NCBI GenBank assembly: GCA_015501595.1
Contig: JADNRX010000026.1
Span: forward strand, 124,001 to 188,000
Reading direction: 5' to 3'
Source of the DNA: Hymenopellis radicata
Taxonomy: Eukaryota > Basidiomycota > Agaricomycetes > Agaricales > Physalacriaceae
DNA: 64,000 nucleotides
Shown here: piece by piece, positions 1-10,488 of the stretch
Layout: each line of letters begins with the position of its first letter
How positions within the stretch are numbered: the first letter of the stretch is position 1
Program-made: the position numbers and the translations under genes
Notes under the pieces: generated by a model
Seen by the model: only the letters and a program-made list of their open reading frames with translations
Told to the model about the DNA's origin: nothing
The model's database searches: none

Positions 1-1454
1 GTGGTGGTGGTGTCCAAGAAAGAATTGATCGAACGCAACCGATGGCTCGTGCTTGGCTCGTGCGGAGCACGCAATCAGACCACGTGAATGTTCATTTTGG
101 ATTTTTCTAAGTCCGACTTTCCAGTGATTTTCCGCGGCTCTTGTCTCCCTCTCCCCACGACTTCTCAACGTCAACTTTCATCTCTGTCTGGTTGAGCCTG
201 ATGCGCCAAATGGACACGGCACCCAGAACGACGGACACGGACTGTAGGACGGGCACCGGGCGCAGTGACAACCTCATTTTCCATCCTGCAAGCCGAGCGA
301 CGACCCGTTCTCCGCAAGCCGATCGCATCCACAGGCCGACCACTCTCTGCCTTCCTTAAGCACGATTTGCGCAAATGGGCAGTCACAACGTGATGGACGG
401 CCAATGGACGATCACGACCATAACGCTATGGATGACTGGCGACAACAGCAAGCGTTTGGCGGGGACAGTTCTGGGCTCCGGTGTGTTCTAATTTTGCTTC
501 CTGTGCGCTTGTTTCAACTTCCTCAGTATGGAACCTTGGTAGTATCCAACAACGACTGTATGCGCAACGACTTCCGCAAGGCACAGACTTGGTCCCGCTC
601 CCGAACGCGATGGAGAGTATGACGGCGACGCGCTTCAAATCGTGGTTAGAGGCGAGCGCTCACTTATTACCACGACTAACAGCTATTGGAGCCATCAGAG
701 CTTTGCACTGCACTTGACGGGACATCGTCTTTACCCTTCTTTTGTTCTCACCGTCATCGCGACGGACAACAACTATCCGGCATTTCTCTTTCTGTTCGTC
801 ATCTGCCTATCGGGAGATGGCGCGCACGCCTTGGGCAGGGTAATATCTCATCGTGAGCCACCGCTTTAATCGATAACCATGGACAGCTGATCTCAGTGCA
901 GACTTGTGGAAGGGTGGACATATCGACATGGAGACACTGTGCGCCATTTACTTCCGTGCCATTGCTGGTGGCTAACAAGAGTTTAGTATCATCGACAGAT
1001 CCATGTTTCCAGAACTCGACGTGAAGCATGTATATTTTTTGAGTACGTGGTTCTGCTCGTGTGCGCGCATTCATTTTGTCTGAATATATGCCCAGTGCAC
1101 GACAACAACAACAACAACGGCAGAACGATGACAGCGACAACTGCATGACACATCGCAGACATTGGCGCTACTGCCGCTGGAAGACGTTCGGATGTCGGTG
1201 TCATTGCGCTCTGGTGTCACAGAGGCAGTGGCATCGTGGGAGGACTTGAGGGAGCCGGCGATAACGAGAGTGCCCGTGGATCCGGCTCCGAGGAGGAAGA
1301 GGAGGAGGAGCGGAGGATGATTCAACCAACCCCAGTGCCTGCATAGGTTCATTTTCACCTCGCCGATGCTCTATATATCATTATGTCTATTATCGACTCA
1401 TATGCTACTATATATGCTTATTTATACCCAAACAATATCATGTTCTATGATCTT
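1..1454. other. No recognisable gene
   Basis: I see no convincing coding region here. The open frames are short, overlap one another on both strands and show no family motif. There is a short CAA microsatellite near 1101-1117 and a purine-rich GAGGA tract near 1290-1315. The stretch is either intergenic or holds the end of a gene lying to the left. Confidence 0.4.
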
Positions 1455-1661
1455 TCCTTCGTGTGGCTTGGTCTTTTCTTGGTCTTCTCGCAAGATGTCG
1501 ACATCTTAAAAAGACTCAGATGATCTTTCGAAGACCATTTTGGTCTTCGGAAGATATTGAGCGAGCTTTCACAAGACCTCGCATCTTTTGGGTCTTTCCG
1601 GTCTTTCCGGTCTTCGGCAAGACCTGAAAGACCCGAAAGACCAATGTTGTGTTTTCCTGAT
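1455..1661. repeat. Hairpin-rich GGTCTT/AAGACC block abutting a truncated LTR
   Basis: This 200-bp block is made almost entirely of GGTCTT and its complement AAGACC. A perfect hairpin with 8-bp arms CGAAGACC/GGTCTTCG lies at 1529-1549, and a self-complementary GATGTCGACATC at about 1494-1505. A longer imperfect inverted repeat covers about 1590-1643. It stops exactly where homology to the copia LTR begins, so it may be the end of another repeat that replaced the outer part of that LTR. I do not recognise the repeat family. Confidence 0.6.
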
Positions 1662-1810
1662 GGTATAGACTTACCTCAGTCGCACACAAGTAATGGAAAC
1701 GACTGAGGAAGTGTGAAACGATCGGAAAGTATATAAAGGTACGTATAGGAGGTCATGACTAGAAAAGGAAATCACCGCCCGGGTATACATCGTCGGATCT
1801 CCCTCCAACA
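1662..1810 (-). repeat. Truncated 3' LTR of element 1
   Basis: These 149 bases are essentially identical to 6576-6724. The inner boundary is a proper LTR end (ends CCAACA on the plus strand, TGTTGG on the minus strand), next to the polypurine tract CTCCCCC at 1811-1817. The outer 148 bp present in the 5' LTR are absent and are replaced by the GGTCTT-rich block. Confidence 0.93.
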
Positions 1811-1828
1811 CTCCCCCAGATCCGATGA

Positions 1829-4800
1829 TTAGTCTTCAAGCTCGCCGATGTTCAACGCAGCCAGACAACGGTAGTGGGCGTCACGAGAGAGAGGTTTGGT
1901 GAAGATGTCGGCGGGGTTCTCGCTACCGCGGATGAAGTTGACCTTGACTTCGTTATCGGCGACGAGTTCCCGGATGTAGTGGTGCCGAATGTCGATGTGT
2001 TTGACCTTGGCGTGCGATTTCGTCGTCTTCGTCAGGTCCACCGAGCCCAAATTATCACCCCACATCTCACCCGGCTTCTTCTGCGGTAACCCAACCTCCT
2101 CCAACCACGAGTACATCCATTTCATCTGTTGTCCACCGCGTGCGACCGTGACATACTCCGATTCCACAGTAGACAGTGCCACCGTCGTCTGCCTCTTGGA
2201 ACTCCAGGCTACAGGGCACCCCGCCATCATGAAGACTTGGCCGGAGGTGGAACGACGAGTATCCTTACAACCCGCGTAGTCGGCGTCGACGAAGCCGATG
2301 GGAGCCAACGGCTCATTCCACACGAACTGTAACCCGAATTTGATGGTTTTTCGAATATAACCGAGAACATGGAGGAGGGCTTTCCAATGCTCGAGTCCCG
2401 GGTTTGTCTGGTAGCGGGATAGGACGCTCACGGCGTAGGATAAGTCGGGTCTCGTTCCCAGCTGTCCCCACATAACCGCACCTAGGAGGCGTCGATACGG
2501 TTTATCCACCATGGCTTCGCGTTCGTCTGCGGTGGAGGGTGACATGTCACTGGTGAGGGATAAGCCAACAGGGAATGGAGTAGAATGGAGAGGAATATTT
2601 TCGAGATGATAATCCTTGAAGACTTGCTGGAAGTACGCGGTTTGAGAGAGTGAAATGCGTCCAGCCTCGTACTCTTCGACAATCTTCATTCCAAGCAGAC
2701 GCTCCTGCTCCAGGACGTCCTTGATAGGCCATATCCTCCCCATCTCTGCCTTCCTTCTCTCTGCCTCGTCGAGGGAAGCGGACGCGCCTAAGACATCATC
2801 GGTGTAAGTGGCCGTCAACGTGTACTCATCTTCCGTCTTGCGAACCCTAACGCAAGGATCCGCCCTCGACGTCTCATATCCCAACTCATCATACGTGCCG
2901 CCCAATGTCTCCGCCCAATCGTGTCCACCTTGCATCGTACCGTAAATTGTCTTCTTCAACCTGCACTTCTCCCCCTCGCGTCCCTTCACCTCGTAACCGG
3001 GTGGCTGTTGCATCCAAATTTCTTCGCGCGTATCACTGTTCAGAAAAGCCGCCTCGAAGTCAATTTGGAAAAGGTGAAGACGTTGCGTTACCGCGACAGC
3101 CGCCAGCATGCGCACAGATTCCATCCGCGCTACAGCCGCCCAGGTTTCGTCATAATCGATTCCCTGGCGCTGGGTAAACCCCTTTCCTACCCAGCGGGCT
3201 TTGTCGCGAATTCGCTGACCCTCTCCATCTTTCTTGACTGCATACACCCATCTTCCGGACATGATGTTCGCGCCTGGTGGGGGTACACCCAACTCCCAGG
3301 TACCTTTGGCTCTGTGTAGCTCCATCTCCACGTCCATCGCTGCTTTCCATCGTTCAGGATCGAGACGCATGGCTTCCGCGTAGGACTGTGGTTCGTAGGT
3401 GTCATCTTTGGTGGTGGAGGCAACGTTCGCGGCGGGCTTCTCGGTGGCCCAATCTTCACCGGCTGCACGGGCGAGGTCTTCGCGTTGTTCGTATGCTGCG
3501 TTCTCGATTGCGGCGCGTGTAGGGATAGGAACCCGAGTGGAACGTCTAGGCTGTAGAGGAGCAAGATTGTTAGCCGGTGTGGGAAGAACGGAAGAAGAAG
3601 CAGAAGGTGAGGTAATAGAAGGTTTAGAAGAATCTAACTTCACTTCGTCGCCTGGAGCGACCACCGCATTTAGTGGAGCACTATTAAATGCATCCGAGTG
3701 CACCGGCGTTTGAAGATTAGCAGAACCAACTTCACCAAAAATTCCTTCATCCTCCCGTCCTCGACGTCGCGTCTCATCAAATTCCACATTCCGGCTGACG
3801 AACTGGACACCGCGGCTGTCCATCAGGACGTAATTCCCCGCACCAACTCCGTACCCAATCAGAGTTGCGGGGATGCCGCGGTCGTCTAACTTGCTCTTCC
3901 CGTCCACTCGTGCACCATGGACAACAGGTGCTTTCGCCACGCAACGACTCCCCCAGACACGGAGATGCGCCACACTTTGTCGATCACCCAACATCCCTTC
4001 GGCTGGTATCTTTCCAGGATGACGGCGCGTCGGCATACGATTGCGAACATAGATGCTGGATGCCGCAGCAGCTGCCCACATGCTGTGAGGCAGCTGAGAG
4101 TCGTGAAGACTAGTGCGCACATCCTCGAGGATGGTACGCAGTGCTCGCTCTGCCAGCCCGTTCTGAGCAGAGGAGTACGGTGCAGTGGTCTCGTGAATTA
4201 TCCCGTGAGTCTTGAAATAATCCGTCCACGCACGCGAGTTAAACGCATTATCAGTACGAACTCGCTTGACCTTCCGTCCAGTCTGGTTTTCCATCAGGAC
4301 GCGGTAGTCGTCGAAGGCCTTGATGGTAGAATCATCGCTCTTGTCCTTCAAGAACTCGCCGTACTTGAACGAAGTACCGGCGTCGACAATCACCATCATA
4401 TAAATGTTCCCTCCAGGAGACGCAGTACGCGACGGACCCCACAAGTCCGTAGCCACCAACGTCAGCGGAGGTAAGTCAGGGTCCGTAGAGCTGTCAAACG
4501 GACGAGTTTGCTGACGACCTACTTGGCAGTCGGGGCAACGCCCATCAACCTTCAAGTTCGTTATCTTCAGGTCGTCAACGAGACCCTTGGACGCCATCTC
4601 CCGAATACGGTCAACGTCTGAGTGCGCGAAGCGTCGATGCCAGGTTTCTAGATCAACTGGCGCCGACGTGGACAACATCGCGAAATTGTCGCAGTGGTCT
4701 AGGACATACATCCCACCAGATCCCCGACCATGAAGAATCGGTTTCCCACTTCGACCCTTCGTAATAATCACCTCTCCCCCACCAAAAAGGGAAAAGTAGC

Positions 4801-6292
4801 CACTACGATCGAATTGGCTGACGGAAATGAGGTTGGCCGACAAGGATGGGGCATGGAGTGCGTTCTTGAAGGTGAGAGTGACTTTCCTCCCCCCCACTTC
4901 GAAGGTACGAATGACAGTACCCTTCCCAACAATACTGTACTATTACGGCCAAGTCTTCACAGATTTTTTGAAAAAAAAATTGATGGAAACCCGATTAGGA
5001 TTTCCAGGCGATCGGCGGGGTCCGATAAGATCAAGAGACCCCCCCGTTACGCGTTATGTGAAGACCAGCCCGTAATAGTACAGTAGAGAAGTCCCCCTCC
5101 GACGCTAACGCCGAACTACCCGTACGATATGGGACGGACTCGTACTCGGTAAAATCACGCCGGTCGCGAAAGAAATGGTCGCTGGCGCCAGAGTCGAGGA
5201 AAGTGAGGGAAATAGTAGGGTTGGTGCCTTCGAAGGTGCGGCTAACAGCCGCGGTGTCAGCAGTGGGTGCGTCGACAGTGAATGCGACTGGACAGACGCA
5301 GGAGGGTGGTGAGGTCAGGGTAATAGGTGGATCATCGTCGTCCTCCTCGAATGCTACCGAGATAGAGGAATCCCAATCAGTGCCGTCCGACCATGCTGCG
5401 AGGACTACGTGGGACGTCGAAGGAGGCGTTGGGGCGGGCGTGCTCGCAGTCGTCTGATTTGCCTGCGGCTGGGATTGTTTCTTCGCCCGTCCAAAATTCG
5501 CGGGAAACTGTCCTTCCTTCCCCCCGCCTTCCCAGTAGCAATCAATAATCCAATGGCTACCACGGTCCTTCGCTTTGCAGTTCGGGTTCGTACAGTGTCT
5601 TTTGCCGGTGGCGGCGAACGCAGTTGTACCACCAGTTGGAGCCTTGGGAAGCTTAATCGTCGCGGCATAGGACATAATCGCGAACCAGACGTCTTCAGCG
5701 GCAGGACAGGGGAATAGTTGGGCGATGAGGGGAAGCCACTGTGGGTTGGTCGCAGGGAGAGAGCGAATCAAAACTCCCTTTAGGTCCTTGTCGGTGACCG
5801 TCTTGCCAGCGACTTCAACGTCACGACTTGCGCGTTGAGATCGGCCCAGTGCATCTCGAGTTCGTTGACCGAGCTGCCAGTGAACGCGGCATTATTAAAG
5901 GTATTCTCGGCGTTCGACAGAGCAGCGTCGCTCTTGGGGATACACAGACGTTCAAGACGAACCCAAATTTCCGCTGCTGTTCCTTCGACCTTCAGCCCAA
6001 TGGCGACGGGATCGATAACATTCTGGACGATCAACGCTGTGGCACAACCGTCACGGAAATCCCATTCGTCACGAGTAGGGGCCTTGGAGTAGAAGGGCGT
6101 CGTTGGTTCAGTCTGGCCAGGACTAAGGGTAACGATGGGCGGTCGAGAGATCTCTCCGGCGATATAGCCTTTGAGACCCGTCCTTGTGGCAGATTGTTCG
6201 ATGCGGATTTGGAACGACGGCCAGTTGGACTTGTCGGTCTTGAGCATCAGCTCGTAGACGAACTGGGGGATGGTTGGGATGCCAGATGACAT
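1829..6292 (-). pseudogene. Copia Gag-Pol of element 1, broken
   Basis: Gag starts at the ATG at 6292 and reads to a stop at 5780. The continuation (end of Gag, CCHC-like cysteines, protease with DSGAS) is in another frame from about 5795 to 5084, so a single-base indel lies near 5790-5810. The frame is then cut by the inserted element at 4935-5083. From 4934 to 1829 one frame carries the GAG-pre-integrase zinc motif (CPDC), the integrase DDE core (TDLWGPS, RTDNAFN, AERALR), reverse transcriptase with YTDD, and RNase H ending ADIFTKPLSR. Removing the insert with one TA copy would make the protease and integrase frames continuous, so the insertion came after this frame was functional. Confidence 0.93.
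4935..5083. mobile_element. 149-bp TIR element (MITE-like) nested in copia element 1
   Basis: The insert has terminal inverted repeats starting CTGTACTATTACGG; 24 of the first 27 positions match between ends. It is flanked by TA on both sides (4933-4934 and 5084-5085), as expected for Tc1/mariner-type elements. It contains no coding frame. It interrupts the copia polyprotein just after the protease active site, and the reading frame on the two sides lines up when the insert plus one TA is taken out. It is therefore a clean, later, non-autonomous insertion. Confidence 0.85.
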
Positions 6293-6414
6293 AGGGGTTG
6301 TGTTTGGGAGGCGACGATAGTAATGTGGGTGGGGTGTGGGTATTGGTGTATATGAGTCGTTTGTGGGTAAAACGGGTGGGTGTGTGTGTTATCGACTTGC
6401 AGAGTTTACGCTTC

Positions 6415-6427
6415 GGGGCCCATAACC
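6415..6427 (-). other. Primer-binding site of element 1
   Basis: On the minus strand the LTR is followed at once by GGTTATGGGCCCC. The first 12 bases complement the anticodon arm of eukaryotic initiator tRNA-Met (GGGCCCATAACC). This is the half-tRNA priming arrangement known for Drosophila copia and yeast Ty5. The same 13 bases follow the 5' LTR of element 2. Confidence 0.8.
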
Positions 6428-6724
6428 TAAAGTAGGATACAGGTATCGGTAAGCACTCAGTCGCACACAAGTAATGGAAACGACTATATTGGAGTCGATA
6501 GACAAACCTAAAGTAGGATACAGGTATCGGTAAGCACTGTAAGTGCTCGTAAGTACGGTGAAATATAATAAGGTAGGTATAGACTTACCTCAGTCGCACA
6601 CAAGTAATGGAAACGACTGAGGAAGTGTGAAACGATCGGAAAGTATATAAAGGTACGTATAGGAGGTCATGACTAGAAAAGGAAATCACCGCCCGGGTAT
6701 ACATCGTCGGATCTCCCTCCAACA
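6428..6724 (-). repeat. 5' LTR of element 1 (297 bp)
   Basis: The LTR runs from the primer-binding site to the terminal CCAACA (plus strand). It contains internal direct repeats: a 32-bp unit at 6426-6457 and 6507-6538, and a 28-bp unit at 6458-6485 and 6591-6618. Only its last 149 bp have a counterpart in the other LTR. Confidence 0.9.
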
Positions 6725-7970
6725 CCTCGTACGACAAACAACGCGTCACGACGCGCCCACAAGGGTCGATCGTCGGCACGTGGCCGGGCCGAACCGAAAA
6801 GGCAAGGTAGATTTTCGTGCGTGACAAGGTTCCTTGTCCTTGTTGGGCTCGCTGCTCAAATGCAGGTCGTCGTTTGTCCTCTGTCATGATTGGTGATATC
6901 GCTCTCATGACAGACCGTAGCCTCCCTAAACACAGCGTGGACTGAATTTACGATGCTTAGGATTTCTGGGGCAGCTCGACTGTATAATCGCGGAGCGGAA
7001 TTCAAAGCCGTGGTTGGCGACCACACTTAGGAGCGTTCCTATATTTTATGTGAGGGACGACATTCAACGCCTTGGATTATTGACGTTCTCAACATCATCT
7101 GCAGGGCGCCGCACGACTTCGATGAAAGTGTTGGACTACTTACCACGTTGATGCACATTGACAATAGGTAGTATCATGAAGCTCTGTCCGCCGCTGCAGT
7201 ACATCAATTCGAGACCATCGGCATCTTCGCCAAGGCGGAACGGACGTCATGCCGCGCGCTCCCTACTATCATCCTTTTCTCTATAAAATTTACAGGAGCT
7301 GACGACATCTGAAATCGCGTACTATACGTCTTCGAAGTGCATTGGTGCCTTGTCTCGGAGCTCTGTAAATAACTATTGGACTTCCTGGCGCTATCGGTGG
7401 CATCTCTGCTGGTTGAGGACACAGCCATTTGCGCCTGTCTCGTACAATTTTCCATCTATCAGGATATATCAAGACTGTCGAACCAGCAGCCCTTGTGGGA
7501 CATTTGCTGTGTATTATCTTCCCGTCAACTGACGCTGAAATGCGGATGAAATAAGCCGACTTTGCACACGGTGGCTTCGTGCATTCTCACGTCGCATGAT
7601 CACGCTTCCGCTTGTCTCAGTGGACTTGATAGTAGCAGTTTGACGAACACCCACTTCAGTGCCCCTCTGGATAACCGCCTCGAAGATGCCAATCCCTCAT
7701 CTTGCTGCCATTTGCTGCACCTCCCCGGGAGGATGACAGGATAAACCCATTCTTCGGTGACGCCGGCCTTTCAGGTTTTTGGATGGTCTTCTCTCCAGAC
7801 TGCTCCGATTTTGATCTCCTAATCGACCTCCGATCCGTGGGCCCAAAACCCTTTTTACAGAAGGGTTGTCTGGTAAGACAAGATCGTGGAGCGGAGGAAA
7901 AGCATATTTAACTGGATGCTTGTCCTCGCAGAAAGCGTTCCTCCCTCGGACAATCTTTCTTTACGGTGCC
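6725..7970. other. No recognisable gene
   Basis: Short open frames on both strands (for example a minus-strand ATG at 7455) have no family motif and no clear exon chain. I see nothing I can support. Confidence 0.4.
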
Positions 7971-9699
7971 ATGGCGTTTGACGTCGGGTTCAAAACCGAA
8001 AAACCGTCAGTATCTCTCCTCTTTCACTCTTTCACTTTGACTTCTGAATGTCCTCAGATTCCAGGAGTTGGTCGTCACTCCAGGTGACCTTACACTTGGT
8101 TCTATCGTGTTTGGATTTTTCGTGGGTGTTCTTTCTTCGGAGAGGCGCGTTTCGTGAGCTTCACTCCGCAGTTCGGATTCGCCATTCACGTTGCATGGAC
8201 CGCTGTGAAGGAGACCAGGAGGGCGGGCAGAGTGAGTCCATAAACACGCGTCCCAGCGCGTCCTGCTCATGGCATTCAAGTTTTCTGCCTATATCTTCAT
8301 GGTCTGGCTCGAGATTTCCGCGTAAGTGCCACAGTTCGCATTACGTTTTGCGAGGCTCATTCTTTTCCGCAGTGATAGCGCGTTCGCTGTACGCATCTCT
8401 TTCTGGGTTCTGCTCACATGCCAGTACTGACGACTTCCGCGTCATTAGGTCGTCGCCTGGGGATACCTGTACGTCAGCCGCCTCAGTTTGTTTCTGCCTT
8501 TCTCACATGTCCCTTAGCGCCAAAATATTGCCTCCTGGTTTGCCAGTGTTTCTATTTATCGTCATCCTCTGGGTCTGCCAAGTGCGGTGCCTCACATGAG
8601 AAATTCATCCTTTGCTCATTCAAGATGTGTGTAGGTTCAATGTCTTATGCTCATCATCGTCAACCGACTGTGCATTCTATACTCTGATGAGCGGCAAAGA
8701 GTTAGTGTCGTCATCCGTAAACATGAACACCGAACTTGATTCTGACATGATGCTAGCGCATCCTCCGGTTCACTACAGCTGTATCGTTACCGCGATCTCG
8801 CTCTCAACGACCGGCGTCTGTGAGTTCTCCATGCTCGTATGGTACATTGTACAACAACATTGTTGACTGCCATACAGGGATTCCTGCGCAGCTTCAAATT
8901 AATCAAACTTACATTTGGGTCAGTTCTTCCTCGTCGTTTCTACTAGTAAACAATTCTCACGCGTAAATGCTAGCTCAACCATTGGTGGGACCGATTGAGA
9001 AGTCGGTTTATCTCTTGCTCGATCTCACTCTCAACATCCTGTTCATCCGAGTGGTCAAGACTCGACTCATTAACTATGGTCTCACGAAGTATGACCGAGT
9101 CATGAAGTACGTTATTCCCTCTTCCGGAACGCAGATCTTACTCTGCGGCAGATTCAACGAGTATATAATTTTTGTCTCCATCAGCATGGACATTTTACTG
9201 CTGGGCGTCACCGGCTTGCACAATCCCTTTGTGTACTGCCAGGTAAAGCAATCACTGCGCGCGCCTCTGCCAATCTTACTCATGTCAACCAGTTCCATCC
9301 CGTCGTTTACATTGTGAAGCTCCACATCGAAATGACCATGTCTCGTCAGCTAATACTTACGCCGTGCGCCAAGCTGCTCACCCTCCGTCTTAGGACTTCT
9401 CATCAAGGTTGCCCGCTCCACGGCATCAGCCTCACAGGACGCCCATCGGATACTATCAGCGGATATAGAACGAGGCCCAACAGCATGTGAGTCTAGTACC
9501 TGCATTAATACCCAGCTCAGAGACTAATTATTCGTTCAGGCAGGTTCACGTCAATACACAGGTGCTCACGACTCAGCACGTGGACAATCTCGCTCCCAAT
9601 CGGTGGAGTACACTTTCTGTAGAGCCGCGTCCGAGGGACAAATACTTTTCCGGCATGAGCTGTGTCAGCGGAGCAAGTGCAGCAGGTCCCTCAGCGTAA
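7971..9699 (+). CDS. Multi-span integral membrane protein (7TM-like fungal family)
   Basis: Starts at the ATG at 7971. I recognise a fungal-expanded family of about seven membrane spans from its ordered blocks. They are GDLTLGSIVFGF, FSAYIFMVWLEIS, PPGLPVFLFIVILWVCQ, QCLMLIIVNRL, WIPAQLQINQTYIW, IEKSVYLLLDLTLN and MDILLLGVTGLHNPFVY, then FHPVVYIVKLHIEMTMS. About ten short introns are needed, for example GTCAGT at 8007 and GTGGGT after FGF. The last exon ends at 9699 after a polar tail. The block around 8400-8520 fits the family poorly. Near 8990 the WDR and IEK parts of the usual WDRIEK stretch are in different frames, so the gene may carry a one-base deletion. Function is unknown; surface sensing is only a guess from topology. 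Confidence 0.65.
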
Positions 9700-10488
9700 A
9701 CGCTCGACGCCAAATTGTAATTGTACTGTCTGGATGAATAGAAGTGCTTAAAATGTTATCTAGGATGCTGAAATACAAAGCACTTTTGTACAACAGGGTA
9801 AAGAGCGTGGCCTTCAGTCTTAGCGGACCAGTCATCGTTTATCCTCATTCAAGTTCGCGTTCAATTTCGCTCATACTACAGTGCATGCCTTCGCTTCCGA
9901 AACAGGTCCAATCACCGGCATGGACGTCGACGCGACTCGAATTGAAGCTGTTGATTCAATCATCAAAGCGGAAGCTTGTACTTATCTGTAATGTGATTGA
10001 CAGCCTTCGCCTTGCTGGGTACTTAAGAGACTCAGGCGATGCATTCCTAGTCCAACAGCATGCGCGCGCGAGATTAGACACGTGCTTTAACACTTTCACT
10101 GTCGTGCACCGCTCTTGGTGCTCTGTCTCGCTGCGCCATATCTATTCAACAAAAATCGGCCTGCATTCACTCCGGCTGAAGGCCCGACCCCGATGTCTCT
10201 AGGTTTGCGACGACCGTTTGTCTCCCTGTTTATCAGGTAACCGGTCCTTCCCTTCGAAACATTTTTCTCGAGCTGACCGTGCGAGATGCACTACATGTCT
10301 CATCTCAGCAAGGGACGAGGACCGGTGCCTTCGTCCCACAGCTGCCTCAACAGCTGTTGGACGTCCTTGCTACTCTCAGTGCCATGTCTCCTCTTCTAGA
10401 GCCATAGGACAATGCCAAGTTCCAAGCCTACACTTGACAGATCCGAGCACAAAGAATATCTTGCAAAAGATACTAGTGTAATCAAAAC
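9700..10488. other. No recognisable gene
   Basis: A few plus-strand open frames (9744-10202, 10218-10481) have no motif I know and look like chance. It lies between the end of the membrane protein gene and the converging CoA-ligase gene. Confidence 0.35.

Larger units (their letters stand above)
1662..6724 (-). mobile_element. Degenerate Ty1/copia LTR retrotransposon (element 1)
   Basis: The element lies on the minus strand. Its 5' LTR is at 6428-6724, and a shorter 3' LTR remnant at 1662-1810 matches 6576-6724. Inside are gag, protease, integrase, reverse transcriptase and RNase H in copia order, that is, with integrase before reverse transcriptase. The LTR begins TGTTGGAG on the minus strand, a polypurine tract (GGGGGAG) precedes the 3' LTR, and a primer-binding site follows the 5' LTR. 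The outer 148 bp of the left LTR are missing, so no target-site duplication can be found. It is unable to move on its own: the gag frame is broken, a small element is inserted in the protease region, and one LTR is incomplete. Confidence 0.95.

Noticed and set aside
1829..4897. Treating the long pol frame of element 1 as a separate gene starting near 4897
   Set aside because: There is no ATG at that point; the frame continues to the inserted element at 4934 and belongs to the Gag-Pol reading upstream.
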